This document shows, one piece after another, positions 13,686-21,932 of a DNA stretch of 28,155 bases (positions are counted from its first letter, which is position 1; every line of letters starts with the position of its first letter). The position numbers and the translations under genes were made by a program. The stretch is from a virus: the IMG/VR virus record IMGVR_UViG_3300042542_005743, positions 1 to 28,155 of that record; one strand, 5' to 3'. The notes under the pieces were generated by a model, which worked only from the letters and a program-made list of their open reading frames with translations, was not told where the DNA came from and did no database searches.

Positions 13686-14573
13686 ATGGCATTTCGCAAA
13701 ATCAAAGCAGGTTTGGTTAATGGACCAATCAACCAACACGTTGGTGAGATTGGAAATCTGTTTTTTGATATAGACACTGGCGAACTCAGACTAAGTGACG
13801 GAGTCACCCCTGGTGGTATACCAATACTGGGTGGAGGGGGCGGCGGAGCCCTGGTCATCAAAGATGACGGTACCACAGTGGGAACTGCCAGTGTACTAAA
13901 CTTTGGTAACAACATTACCGTGGATGTTGTAACTGGGACTGCGACAGCCAACGTGGTTCCGGTAAAAATTAGCAACACAGCGCCGGCAGCAGTTGCTGGT
14001 GACTTGTGGTATAACCCCACCAATGCACAGCTTGGAATTTACTATAACAGTTTCTGGGTCTCCCTAACCACTGGTGGATCAGGCCCACAGGGCGCTCAGG
14101 GTTCACAGGGGCCATCAGGAGCTCAGGGTTCACAGGGACTAGCAGGCACTCAGGGGAGTCAGGGCAATCAAGGAACCACGGGTGCTCAGGGATCTCAAGG
14201 ACCGCAGGGATTTTCGGGAGTTCAAGGGTTTCAAGGAAAGCAAGGGTCACAGGGCCTCACTGGAAACCAAGGCAGCAGAGGATATCAGGGATTTCAGGGA
14301 ATTCAGGGTTCACAGGGCCTCACTGGAGTACAGGGTGCTCAAGGACACCAGGGCGACAGAGGTTTTCAAGGTAATACTGGATCCACTGGAGCACAAGGTG
14401 CCCAGGGCGCTCAGGGTAACCAGGGCAATCAGGGTTTAATTGGTGTGGGCACTCAAGGCCCACAAGGACCCCAGGGTCCTGCAGGTATCGCAGGAAGTAT
14501 TAATTTCGACGGTGGTAACCCTGGTATTAGTTATGTTGGTGGTCCAGCATTTGACTGCGGTGGTGTCATTTAA
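13686..14573 (+). CDS. Collagen-like tail fibre protein
   Basis: A 295-residue fibre protein. The N-terminal part has the fibre-front module (GLVNGPINQHVGEIGNLFFD, then DTGELRLSDG) and a GGGGGG linker. Residues 133 to about 270 are collagen-like: about 40 unbroken Gly-X-Y triplets, mostly GSQ, GAQ, GPQ and GNQ, then a GVGTQ break and four more triplets. The C-terminus is a short Gly-rich cap. Collagen-like triple helices are known in phage fibres, where they form long trimeric rods. The triplet region is highly repetitive in DNA and could vary in length between relatives. Confidence 0.85.
   Translation: MAFRKIKAGLVNGPINQHVGEIGNLFFDIDTGELRLSDGVTPGGIPILGGGGGGALVIKDDGTTVGTASVLNFGNNITVDVVTGTATANVVPVKISNTAPAAVAGDLWYNPTNAQLGIYYNSFWVSLTTGGSGPQGAQGSQGPSGAQGSQGLAGTQGSQGNQGTTGAQGSQGPQGFSGVQGFQGKQGSQGLTGNQGSRGYQGFQGIQGSQGLTGVQGAQGHQGDRGFQGNTGSTGAQGAQGAQGNQGNQGLIGVGTQGPQGPQGPAGIAGSINFDGGNPGISYVGGPAFDCGGVI
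14082..14493 (+). repeat. Collagen-type Gly-X-Gln coding repeats
   Basis: Nine-base and longer imperfect repeats built from GGN-NNN-CAG/CAA codons encode about 44 Gly-X-Y triplets, most with Gln in the third place. One interruption (GVGTQ) occurs near the end. Confidence 0.85.
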
Positions 14574-14580
14574 ATAAATA
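14571..14580 (+). promoter_or_regulatory. Overlapping pair of late promoter elements
   Basis: TAAATAAATA contains TAAATA twice and starts in the stop codon of the collagen-like gene. TCGGAGC at 14586-14592 is the ribosome site for the ATG at 14599. Confidence 0.55.
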
Positions 14581-14598
14581 AAATATCGGAGCAATTTA

Positions 14599-15429
14599 AT
14601 GCCATATATTCAGTTTCAGTTTAGAAGAGGAACAGCTAGTGAATGGACTAGTGCGAATCCTACTCTGGCTCCTGGTGAACTGGGATTAGAAACTGATACC
14701 CGTAAAGTGAAAATTGGAGACGGGATTAAAGATTGGGCTAATTTAAGTTATGGGATAGGTGGTGAAGATCTTCAAATAATCACCACAGCAGGAAACACCA
14801 CAAACCGAGCAATTACCATTTCCAATACCACTGTTAGTAGCAACACTGTGAGTGGCGCATTGGTGGTTACTGGTGGCGTGGGCGTGGGCGGCAATCTGAA
14901 TTTGGGCGGAAATCTGGTCGTCAGTAACAAAATCTTGCCCACTAGCAATGGTTTGATAGACATTGGATCCCCCACTGCTAGATTCGGCACGGTGTATGTT
15001 TCTGGAAATTCCATTGACTTGGGTGGCACAGAACTGACAGCCAATGCTGGTAATTTGTTTGTTGACGGAGTTCAATTGGCCAGCACCATCAATGGAAATT
15101 TTTCAGTCAGTGTCACGACTCCCACTATCATATCCAGTTCTGCAATGTTGACCGTGGGAAATGTTGCAACAACGCTGGATGAATTTAACATCAATGCCTA
15201 TACCACAGCAAAATATATCGTGCAAGCAGTAAATGGTTCCGACTACCATAGCATGGAAGCATTTTTAGTAAACGATAAGATCAATGCTTATCTCACAGTG
15301 TATGCCAGTGTGAAAAACAATGTCAAATTAATCAATTTAGATGCTGATATTAGTTCAGGAAATGTACGGTTACGGGCAACAGGTATTACTGCTAACAATA
15401 GTGTGAAGATATTTTCAACTAAGATCTAA
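14599..15429 (+). CDS. Tail fibre/adhesin protein
   Basis: A 276-residue fibre protein. It starts with the fibre-front module: FQFRRGTASEW, PGELGLETDTRKVKIGDG. The middle is Gly/Asn/Thr/Val-rich with short repeats (GALVVTGGVGVGGNLNLGG) and the typical fibre segment NGLIDIGSPTARFGTVYVSG. The last 110 residues form a separate beta-rich domain, perhaps the receptor-binding tip. Driven by a late promoter. Its repeats resemble those of the next, longer fibre. Confidence 0.78.
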   Translation: MPYIQFQFRRGTASEWTSANPTLAPGELGLETDTRKVKIGDGIKDWANLSYGIGGEDLQIITTAGNTTNRAITISNTTVSSNTVSGALVVTGGVGVGGNLNLGGNLVVSNKILPTSNGLIDIGSPTARFGTVYVSGNSIDLGGTELTANAGNLFVDGVQLASTINGNFSVSVTTPTIISSSAMLTVGNVATTLDEFNINAYTTAKYIVQAVNGSDYHSMEAFLVNDKINAYLTVYASVKNNVKLINLDADISSGNVRLRATGITANNSVKIFSTKI

Positions 15430-15450
15430 TGAAAAATTTAATGGTTTGAA

Positions 15451-15458
15451 TATAAATA
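15451..15458 (+). promoter_or_regulatory. Late promoter (perfect consensus)
   Basis: An exact TATAAATA, followed by AGGAG at 15471-15475 and the GTG start at 15483. The leader would be about 18 bases, so this fibre gene uses a conventional ribosome site. Confidence 0.75.
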
Positions 15459-15482
15459 AGATTAATCAATAGGAGACGTTCA

Positions 15483-17696
15483 GTGCCTTTACAAAATTTC
15501 ACAATAGAATATGGCCTTACGGTAGGTAATGCCAATATCACTGCATCAAGTGGTAATATTCAAACCAGTGGTAACATTACTGCAAATAATATTAGTGTTT
15601 CAAATGCAATATCAGTGACCGGTAATGCCAACGTGGGTAATATTGGCGCCACAAATTCAGTCATCACTGCTAACGGAACTTTTGGTAATATTAACTCAGT
15701 GAGTGGTATCCTGAATGTGACAGGCAATGCCAACGTGGGCAACATTGGTGCTACGAATTCAGTGGTTACTGCTAACGGAACTTTTGGTAATATTAACTCA
15801 GTGAGTGGTATCCTGAATGTGACAGGCAATGCCAACGTGGGTAATATTGGCGCCAACAATGCAGTGTTTACTGGAGCAGTAAGCATCACTGGCAACATCA
15901 ATGTGGGTAATATTGGTGCTACAAATTCAGTCATCACTGCCAATGCCACTTTTGGCAACATCAACTCAGTGAGCGGTATTTTAAGCGTGAGTGGCAACGC
16001 CAATGTGGGTAATATTGGCGCAACCAAAGGTGTTTTTAGTTCAATTGAAGATTCTTCCAGTACTACTACTGGTGCAGTGACCATAGCCGGCGGTTTGGGT
16101 GTAGCAGGAAACGCTTACATTGGGGGCAACGTCAATATTGATGGCAACCTGTATGTTACAGGCAACACCACAATAGTCAACGCCAATGACGTCACCATTG
16201 CTGATAAGACATTTATTTTGGCCAACAACGCCAGCACTGGCGCTGCTGCTGACGGTTCAGGTATCATTAGTGGTAATGTTTCTGGAAATGCTCAGGTAGC
16301 AAGCCTGTTGTTCAATAATGCCACCACCAGTTGGCAAACCAGTGTTGCTGTCACTCCTGTGGGAAATGCCAGTTTAGACTTGGGCAAAACCAGCAATTAC
16401 TGGAATAATTTTTACAGTGCCAACATATACGGATCAATTGCCACTGCTGCTCAACCCAATATTACCAGTTTGGGAACACTGACATCTTTATCAGTAACTG
16501 GTAATGCCAATGTGGGTAATATCGGAGCCACACGCGGCGTATTTACTAACGTTGTGGGTGCCCTAGAGACCGCAAGTCAACCCAATATCACCAGTGTTGG
16601 AACATTATCCAGCGTAACGGTGAGCGGAAATGTCACAGCACAAGCTAATTTGTTTGTGACAGCCAACGCTACTTTTGGTAATATCAGCAGTGTCAGTGGA
16701 ATATTAAGTGTCACTGGAAATGCCAATGTGGGAAATATTGGTGCTAATAATGCAGTATTCACCAACGTCAGTGGCACACTTACCACGGCTGCTCAACCCA
16801 ATATCACTTCAGTGGGTACATTGAGTAGCCTATCAGTAAGTGGAAATACCAGTACTGGTAATCTCAGCGTTACTGGCATCAGCAATCTAGGTGCAGTGGG
16901 CAATGTCAAAATTACCGGCGGCACAGGTGGTCAGTTTATACAAACTGACGGTGCTGGTAATCTAAGTTTTGCTGCAGTCAGCGCCAGCAGCATTGTCAAT
17001 GGTACCAGTAATGTAACCATTAACACAGCCAACGGTAATGTTACAACCAGTGTGGGCGGAACAGCCAATGTATTGGTGGTAACCAGCACAGGTGCCAACA
17101 TCAGTGGTACAGCCAATATAACAGGTAACGCCAATGTGGGCAACATTGGTGCAGCCAAAGCCATATTTACCAGCACAGCAAACATAGGGGATACTATAAC
17201 AGTAAACACCAGCAACATTGCCACAGCAATTGCCAATGGCGGTACTGCTGGGGTGGGTAACATTGGTGCTGCTGGGCAAGGATTTGATACACTGTTTGCA
17301 CGTCAAGCATCAGCTAACTATGCTGACTTGGCAGAGATTTACGTGGCTGATGGACTCTATGAATTCGCCACTGTGATGATTTTTGGTGGTTCAGCTGAGA
17401 TCACAATTAGCACAGTGAGCCATGATAGCAGAATTGCTGGAGTGGTTAGTCAACAGCCAGCATTTTTGATGAATGACACAGCCAGTGGATTGCCAATTGC
17501 ATTAACTGGGCGTGTTCCATGTCGTGTGGTTGGCCCGGTTAAGAAAGGTGATCTCATTGTAAGCAGTCATCTTCCTGGAATTGGTATTGCACTGGATCCA
17601 GCACAGTACAAACCAGGCTGCGTGATTGGTAAATGCTTGGAAAACAACGACACCGCAGGTATTGTGATTGTGGAAGTTGTGGTGGGTAGATTATAA
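15483..17696 (+). CDS. Long repetitive tail fibre protein
   Basis: A 737-residue fibre protein with a GTG start. Most of it is built from repeats: the motif GNANVGNIGA (or close variants) occurs eight times plus a degenerate copy, interleaved with FGNINSVSGIL and AAQPNITS(L/V)GTL.S units, a beta-repeat style typical of trimeric phage fibres. Residues about 605-737 are a non-repetitive C-terminal domain (YADLAEIYVADGLYEF, RIAGVVSQQPAFLMN, GRVPCRVVGPVKKGDLIV), a domain type found at the end of many fibres, possibly a folding or tip domain. It is the largest gene here and the best candidate for host recognition. Confidence 0.82.
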   Translation: MPLQNFTIEYGLTVGNANITASSGNIQTSGNITANNISVSNAISVTGNANVGNIGATNSVITANGTFGNINSVSGILNVTGNANVGNIGATNSVVTANGTFGNINSVSGILNVTGNANVGNIGANNAVFTGAVSITGNINVGNIGATNSVITANATFGNINSVSGILSVSGNANVGNIGATKGVFSSIEDSSSTTTGAVTIAGGLGVAGNAYIGGNVNIDGNLYVTGNTTIVNANDVTIADKTFILANNASTGAAADGSGIISGNVSGNAQVASLLFNNATTSWQTSVAVTPVGNASLDLGKTSNYWNNFYSANIYGSIATAAQPNITSLGTLTSLSVTGNANVGNIGATRGVFTNVVGALETASQPNITSVGTLSSVTVSGNVTAQANLFVTANATFGNISSVSGILSVTGNANVGNIGANNAVFTNVSGTLTTAAQPNITSVGTLSSLSVSGNTSTGNLSVTGISNLGAVGNVKITGGTGGQFIQTDGAGNLSFAAVSASSIVNGTSNVTINTANGNVTTSVGGTANVLVVTSTGANISGTANITGNANVGNIGAAKAIFTSTANIGDTITVNTSNIATAIANGGTAGVGNIGAAGQGFDTLFARQASANYADLAEIYVADGLYEFATVMIFGGSAEITISTVSHDSRIAGVVSQQPAFLMNDTASGLPIALTGRVPCRVVGPVKKGDLIVSSHLPGIGIALDPAQYKPGCVIGKCLENNDTAGIVIVEVVVGRL
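15666..15841 (+). repeat. Direct repeat inside the long fibre gene
   Basis: A 74-base segment at 15666-15739 is repeated exactly at 15768-15841, a period of 102 bases (34 codons). Exact identity in DNA, not only in protein, points to recent duplication or repeat recombination. Confidence 0.9.
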
Positions 17697-17710
17697 ATTA
17701 TCAGTAGACT

Positions 17711-17770
17711 CCTGTGTGTAATAAGTATCAGTGCAAGCAAGACTTGCATATAATAACACACACAGGAGGC
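17711..17770 (+). promoter_or_regulatory. Nested hairpin containing a promoter and hiding a ribosome site
   Basis: The outer arms CCTGTGTGT (17711-17719) and ACACACAGG (17758-17766) pair perfectly and cover part of the AGGAGG ribosome site (17764-17769). An inner stem TGCAAG (17732-17737) pairs with CTTGCA (17743-17748). A perfect -10, TATAAT (17749-17754), lies in the right arm and starts RNA near 17761, after the left arm. Long read-through RNA would mask the ribosome site; RNA from the internal promoter would not. No clear -35 is seen. Confidence 0.55.
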
Positions 17771-17775
17771 TCAAA

Positions 17776-17997
17776 ATGAGCAAAACCCCATATGAGATTC
17801 GTCTCGATTTATTGAAGTTGGCGGCTGAAATACTTCAGGTGCCAGTACATGAAAAACGAGGCACTCTGATCAACGAATGGCATTGTGTAAAAGAACAAAA
17901 TCCCAGCACACCACATCCCACTTTGCCCGATTTCCCCTCAACAAATGACATAATTGCTGAAGCTGAAAAACTCAATAAGTTTGTAAGCAACGGGTAA
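17776..17997 (+). CDS. Small conserved-looking phage protein
   Basis: A 73-residue protein: KTPYEIRLDLLKLAAEIL, then a polar Pro-rich linker (NPSTPHPTLPDFPSTND) and IIAEAEKLNKFV. Small proteins opening with this KTPYEIRL type of sequence occur in marine T4-like phages, to my knowledge without an assigned role. The start at 17776 is set by AGGAGG at 17764-17769. The primase -35 box lies in its last codons. Confidence 0.72.
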   Translation: MSKTPYEIRLDLLKLAAEILQVPVHEKRGTLINEWHCVKEQNPSTPHPTLPDFPSTNDIIAEAEKLNKFVSNG

Positions 17998-18009
17998 TAG
18001 TGTTAGAAT
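17981..18009 (+). promoter_or_regulatory. Sigma70-type promoter with RNA start at the primase GTG
   Basis: TTGTAA at 17981-17986, 17 bases, TAGAAT at 18004-18009 preceded by TGT (extended -10). The predicted start is 18016, the G of the GTG start codon: a leaderless primase transcript. Confidence 0.7.
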
Positions 18010-18015
18010 AACAAT

Positions 18016-18984
18016 GTGACTTCTGTTATTGTACAAACATTATTGAACTATCTTCCAGCCACAAGAAGATCTCCTAATGGATGGACGAGTTTCAATGCCC
18101 CTTGTTGTGCGCACAGAGGTCATTCTGGAGATGGACGACGCCGTGGTGGTATTAAATTAGTTGCCAACGGCGTCGTCTTTCACTGCTTCAATTGTACATT
18201 CAGCACAGGTTACACTGTGGGTGGGTCTTTTGGAATAAAATTTCGTAGGTTGTTGTCTTGGCTAGGCGTTGGGTCCACTGAGATCAATGCATTAAAAATT
18301 CAGGCCTTGCGAGAACGATCCGATAGTTTGGGGTTAGATGAATCAGATACGATTCCAGAAATTCAGATAGAACCCAGAGAATTGCCAGCCGAATCTGAAC
18401 TATTGGATTCATCAAAACATGCTGAATGTTATGAATATCTGGAACGCAGATCCATAGATCCCAACTCATACACTTATTTTGTTAGCTCTGAACTTCCTCG
18501 ACGAATTATAGTTCCTTTTACCCACCAACAATATCTAGTAGGATACACTGCTAGAACCATCGGTACAGCCAAACCCAAATACATACAAAGTTTGGGTATG
18601 CCCTATATATTTGGTGAGGTATTTCAAAAACCCAATTGGAATTGGTGTCCGGTCGTGGAGGGAGTTTTTGATGCCATAAGTATTGGCGGAGTTTCAGTGC
18701 TGGGTAATGAAGTTAGTGAAGCGCAAGCTGAACTGCTGGATCAACTGAATCGAAAAATTGTTGTAGTTCCAGATCAGGATAGTTCAGGCGAATCTCTAGT
18801 ACAGGCAGCACTGGATTATGGATGGAGTGTGAGTTTTCCTGATTGGCCACCAGACGTCAAAGATGTCAATGATGCAGTGATGAGATGGGGGCCGCTCTTT
18901 GTTACTCGACAGATCTGGCAAGCAAGAGTAACTGGAACAACTCAGATAAAACTTAGACTCAAGCTCAACAAGAAATATAACTAA
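18016..18984 (+). CDS. 61: DNA primase, T4 gp61 type
   Basis: A 322-residue DnaG-type primase that makes RNA primers for lagging-strand synthesis with the gp41 helicase. The N-terminal zinc site is C30/C31, H33, C57 and C60 (APCCAHRGH, then FHCFNC). The TOPRIM region shows VVEGVFDA (E215, D219) and VVPDQDSSG (252-260), the metal-binding acids. The GTG at 18016 coincides with a predicted RNA start, and there is no ribosome site. Length fits T4 gp61 (342). The helicase gene follows after six bases, so the two form one unit. Confidence 0.9.
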   Translation: MTSVIVQTLLNYLPATRRSPNGWTSFNAPCCAHRGHSGDGRRRGGIKLVANGVVFHCFNCTFSTGYTVGGSFGIKFRRLLSWLGVGSTEINALKIQALRERSDSLGLDESDTIPEIQIEPRELPAESELLDSSKHAECYEYLERRSIDPNSYTYFVSSELPRRIIVPFTHQQYLVGYTARTIGTAKPKYIQSLGMPYIFGEVFQKPNWNWCPVVEGVFDAISIGGVSVLGNEVSEAQAELLDQLNRKIVVVPDQDSSGESLVQAALDYGWSVSFPDWPPDVKDVNDAVMRWGPLFVTRQIWQARVTGTTQIKLRLKLNKKYN

Positions 18985-18990
18985 TACGCT

Positions 18991-20391
18991 ATGGAATTTA
19001 CAACAGACGTTCAAAAACTGTTTTTGGAATTTATTCTTCAAGATCCCACACTGTTTACCCGTGTGAGTAATATCTATAATTCAGAGAATTTTGACAAGAG
19101 CTTGAAGAAAGCAGCAAAGTTTATTCAGGAACATGCTGAACAGCATAGTACACTTCCGGATCGAACACAGATACGTGCAGTATGCAGTTTGAATCTACAG
19201 CCCATAGAGGGCATAAACTCTGGTCATATAGATTGGTTTATGGCAGAGTTTGAAAACTTTACCAAACGACAAGAGTTAGAACGGGCTATTCTCAAAGCTG
19301 CTGATTTGCTGGAAAAAGGCGAGTATGATCCAGTTGAAAAATTGATTAAAGATGCAGTGCAAATCAGTTTGACCAAAGATCTGGGTACTGACTATTTCGC
19401 TGATCCCAGAGCAAGATTGATGCGTTTGAAAAGTAACAATGGACAGGTTAGCACTGGTTGGAACGGGCTGGATCGTAAACTGTATGGTGGTTTTAATCGG
19501 GGCGAATTACAAATTTTTGCTGGTGGATCAGGATCGGGTAAAAGTTTGTTCATGCAAAACTTGGGATGCAACTGGACATTGTCTGGATTAACTGGAGCTT
19601 ACATCACACTGGAACTCAGTGAAGACCTGTGTGCTATGCGTATTGATAGCATGATTACTGGGTTGCCTACTCGAGAGATATTCAAAGATCTGGACGATGT
19701 AGAGATGAAGGTCAGGATCGTTGGTAAGAAAAGCGGTGATTTTTATATCAAGTATCTGCCAGCACAAAGCACAGTAAATGACATACGCAGCTATGTAAAA
19801 GAACTACAAATACGCAGCGGCGTAACGATAGATTTTTTGTGCGTGGATTATTTGGATTTGCTCATGCCTGTTAGCGCCAAAGTCAGCCCCAATGACTTGT
19901 TTGTTAAGGACAAATATGTCAGTGAGGAGTTGCGAAACCTAGCCAAAGAACTCAATGTATTGTTTGTAACAGCCAGCCAGCTAAACCGCAGTGCAGTTGA
20001 AGAAATTGAATTTGACCACAGTCACATCAGCGGCGGTATCAGCAAAATCAACACAGCAGACAATGTGTTTGGTATCTTTACCAGCAGAGCAATGCGTGAG
20101 CGTGGTAAATATCAGTTACAGTTAATGAAAACTCGCAACAGCAGCGGTGTTGGACAAAAAGTGGACTTGGACTTTGACGTAAATAGTCTGAGGATTACTG
20201 ACACCAGTACTGAAGATTCTGATGGTCACAGCGAAATTCCGTCAACGACTAGCATTATGGGTCAGTTAAAAACCACTAGTTCAATCAGAACTCGTGATGC
20301 TGCCGGTGATAACCTGGGAAAAATCAATGTTGACGTACAGGGATCCAAATTAAAATCCATGTTAGCACAACTGAAAAAACCCAGTGACTAA
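18991..20391 (+). CDS. 41: Replicative DNA helicase, T4 gp41/DnaB type
   Basis: A 466-residue hexameric helicase of the DnaB/RecA fold. The helical N-terminal domain (1-130) is followed by TGWNGLDRKLYGGFNRGE, split at the loop, Walker A GGSGSGKS (178-185), ITLELSED, Walker B FLCVDYLD (282-289) and the arginine-containing TADNVFGIFTSR region. T4 gp41 has 475 residues. Works with gp61 at the fork. A weak promoter (TTAGAC, 17 bases, TATAAC at 18976-18981) would start RNA three bases before the ATG, but read-through from the primase is the simpler source. Confidence 0.93.
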   Translation: MEFTTDVQKLFLEFILQDPTLFTRVSNIYNSENFDKSLKKAAKFIQEHAEQHSTLPDRTQIRAVCSLNLQPIEGINSGHIDWFMAEFENFTKRQELERAILKAADLLEKGEYDPVEKLIKDAVQISLTKDLGTDYFADPRARLMRLKSNNGQVSTGWNGLDRKLYGGFNRGELQIFAGGSGSGKSLFMQNLGCNWTLSGLTGAYITLELSEDLCAMRIDSMITGLPTREIFKDLDDVEMKVRIVGKKSGDFYIKYLPAQSTVNDIRSYVKELQIRSGVTIDFLCVDYLDLLMPVSAKVSPNDLFVKDKYVSEELRNLAKELNVLFVTASQLNRSAVEEIEFDHSHISGGISKINTADNVFGIFTSRAMRERGKYQLQLMKTRNSSGVGQKVDLDFDVNSLRITDTSTEDSDGHSEIPSTTSIMGQLKTTSSIRTRDAAGDNLGKINVDVQGSKLKSMLAQLKKPSD

Positions 20392-20399
20392 TATAAATA
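20392..20399 (+). promoter_or_regulatory. Late promoter (perfect consensus)
   Basis: An exact TATAAATA just past the end of the helicase gene, followed by AAAGG at 20405-20409. It implies translation from the TTG at 20420 rather than the upstream GTG at 20384. Confidence 0.7.
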
Positions 20400-20419
20400 C
20401 TCGTAAAGGTATTAATATC

Positions 20420-20659
20420 TTGAAAAACGGTACTCGCACATTACTTGATGAATTGACAAATGGATTGCCCGAGCACAATCGCAATCTATTGATTGAAAGC
20501 CGTGGTAATCATTTGATTACCGGAGCTATAAATCTATTGGCTAGCATTGCTGAAAGCTATGGGCCAGACTTGGCAGAAGACATGGAACGCCGATTACTGA
20601 GCAGCATCAAGAATAAAGATCCGCAAAAATTTAGTCGTGCAGCTAGGAGATTGGCATGA
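20420..20659 (+). CDS. Small conserved-looking late protein
   Basis: A 79-residue helical protein (LKNGTRTLLDELTNGLPEH, LIESRGNHLITGAINLLASI, MERRLLSSIKNKDPQKFSRA). A TTG start is chosen because the late promoter and AAAGG precede it; the GTG at 20384 lies upstream of the promoter. It overlaps the next ATG (ATGA). Unknown function; it opens the head/virion-type late block. Confidence 0.62.
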   Translation: MKNGTRTLLDELTNGLPEHNRNLLIESRGNHLITGAINLLASIAESYGPDLAEDMERRLLSSIKNKDPQKFSRAARRLA

Positions 20660-21426
20660 GAGTAAATGAGTTTTTAACAGAAGCCGAACGACCAGGGTTG
20701 TTATCCAGGTTGGGTTCCAAAATTGCTTCCAAATTTGGAAGCAAGTCTGCTGCTGGTGCACAGGAAACTGACGCGAATTTTCAGAAAGGATGGGCACTTT
20801 ATCAAAAATGGTTGGGTCAGAGCGGAATGGCCGGCAAACCTGTACCTTTACAAGATATCTATGATACTTGGCAGGTGAATGGGCAACCAGATCCTCGCAT
20901 GGTTCAAGCAGCAACAGAGTTAGGTCTATCAGCGACTGATGCCGTAGATGAAAAAACAGCCAAAAATCTCATATACACTTACTCACAGTTGTTTACTAGT
21001 GGAAAACCTTTACCGGCTCCACCGCCACCTACACCACCAATAACCCCCACCCCTCCGAAAAAGAAAACTCTCAAACCGGCTCCACCGCCACCTACACCAC
21101 CAATAACACCCACTCCTCCGAAAAAGAAAACTCTCAAACCGGTGTTGCATAATTATAGGACTTTGGCGAGTTATATCAAAAAAACTTTAACACCAGCTCA
21201 GTCTCAAAGAATTTTAATTGGTCTGGGAGCAATGCGTCCTCCTAAAAAACCACTGAAGTTTAAAGTGGAAGAACAGGATATCATAGATAAAATCAATCAT
21301 TTGCCAGTAAAACAAAGAGATCTGGTGATCCAAACTCTCACTGACAAGTACATGACTAGTTCTGTACCAGAATCGCTCAAACATGATTTGCAAAACAAAT
21401 ATCACCAATTTATCAACGAGGCATGA
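20656..21426 (+). CDS. Candidate internal head protein with proline-rich repeats
   Basis: A 256-residue protein. It starts MRVNEFLTEA, resembling the short capsid-targeting leader of T4 internal proteins, which end in an L/I-x-E site before Ala cut by the prohead protease. Residues 120-161 are two identical 21-residue blocks, PAPPPPTPPITPTPPKKKTLK, a stiff basic linker, joining an N-terminal helical domain (FQKGWALYQKWLGQ, split later by DPRMVQAATELGL) to a helical C-terminal domain. The C-terminus FINEA also matches the cleavage pattern. A protein packed in the head and injected with DNA is plausible. Confidence 0.6.
   Translation: MRVNEFLTEAERPGLLSRLGSKIASKFGSKSAAGAQETDANFQKGWALYQKWLGQSGMAGKPVPLQDIYDTWQVNGQPDPRMVQAATELGLSATDAVDEKTAKNLIYTYSQLFTSGKPLPAPPPPTPPITPTPPKKKTLKPAPPPPTPPITPTPPKKKTLKPVLHNYRTLASYIKKTLTPAQSQRILIGLGAMRPPKKPLKFKVEEQDIIDKINHLPVKQRDLVIQTLTDKYMTSSVPESLKHDLQNKYHQFINEA
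21013..21138 (+). repeat. Tandem 63-base repeat
   Basis: Two copies (21013-21075 and 21076-21138) that differ at only a few third positions (for example CCC/ACC and CCC/CTC-type changes) and encode the same 21 residues. Confidence 0.9.
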
Positions 21427-21493
21427 CCCTATAAAAAACGTTCTGCCGGGCGCAGAAAAAAACACAAATAACCAGTGGTTTTTAGATTCAAAT

Positions 21494-21501
21494 GCTAAAT
21501 A
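21494..21501 (+). promoter_or_regulatory. Late promoter
   Basis: GCTAAATA, followed by AAAGGAG at 21518-21524 before the ATG at 21536. The leader would be about 28 bases. Confidence 0.65.
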
Positions 21502-21535
21502 AATGTAAGCGTAAGCTAAAGGAGATTTTAATATT

Positions 21536-21913
21536 ATGGCACAAGTTACAAGAGTCAATCCTGTAAGCATGACAACCAACTTTGAAAACCTCAGCAAGGA
21601 CCTGAGCTTTTTCACTGTGGATTACATCAATGCAATCAATGGCAGCGTGGGTCCTGAAGGCGCCCTACAGGCTGTTTACAACACTATTCAGCGTTACTAC
21701 ACCATCGTTGCTGCTGGTCCACTGATCGACACCAACACTCAGCAGACTTTTGCTGTGGAAGGCGCAATCGTGGCCGCTGAAGCAACCACTTTGCAGACTG
21801 CCCTGCAGGCTTTGGGCACTGTGGACACTGTTGACCTCAGCAGCTCAACAGTGACCCGCACCAAGCTGGGTATTTTGACTGCTTCTGCTGTTGCTGACGA
21901 AACTGCATTCTAA
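21536..21913 (+). CDS. Virion structural-type protein, probably abundant
   Basis: A 125-residue protein rich in Ala, Thr and Val: AQVTRVNPVSMTTNFENL, GPEGALQAVYNTIQRYYTI, FAVEGAIVAAEATTLQTAL. It has a late promoter, a strong AAAGGAG ribosome site, mostly C-ending codons unlike its neighbours, and its own terminator. That set is typical of a highly made virion protein. Its start is like that of structural proteins in marine T4-like phages, but no exact role can be named. Confidence 0.68.
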   Translation: MAQVTRVNPVSMTTNFENLSKDLSFFTVDYINAINGSVGPEGALQAVYNTIQRYYTIVAAGPLIDTNTQQTFAVEGAIVAAEATTLQTALQALGTVDTVDLSSSTVTRTKLGILTASAVADETAF

Positions 21914-21932
21914 CTTTGACCTCAAGTCAAAC

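Noticed and set aside
14182-14439. Second plus-strand frame inside the collagen-like repeats
   Set aside because: Arises from the periodic GGN-NNN-CAG codons; product is an Arg/Lys/Phe-rich artefact.
15560-16084. Minus-strand open frame opposite the long fibre gene
   Set aside because: Low-complexity Leu/Pro/Val product that mirrors the Gly/Asn/Thr repeats of the plus strand; no start signals.
15600-17200. Regularly spaced repeats that might suggest a CRISPR array
   Set aside because: Repeats are in frame, imperfect, and encode a fibre repeat; there are no unique spacers of constant length and no cas genes.
21440-21460. Hairpin TTCTGC-CGGGC-GCAGAA as a plus-strand terminator
   Set aside because: It is followed by A residues, not T; it would only fit a minus-strand terminator, and there is no minus-strand gene to its right.
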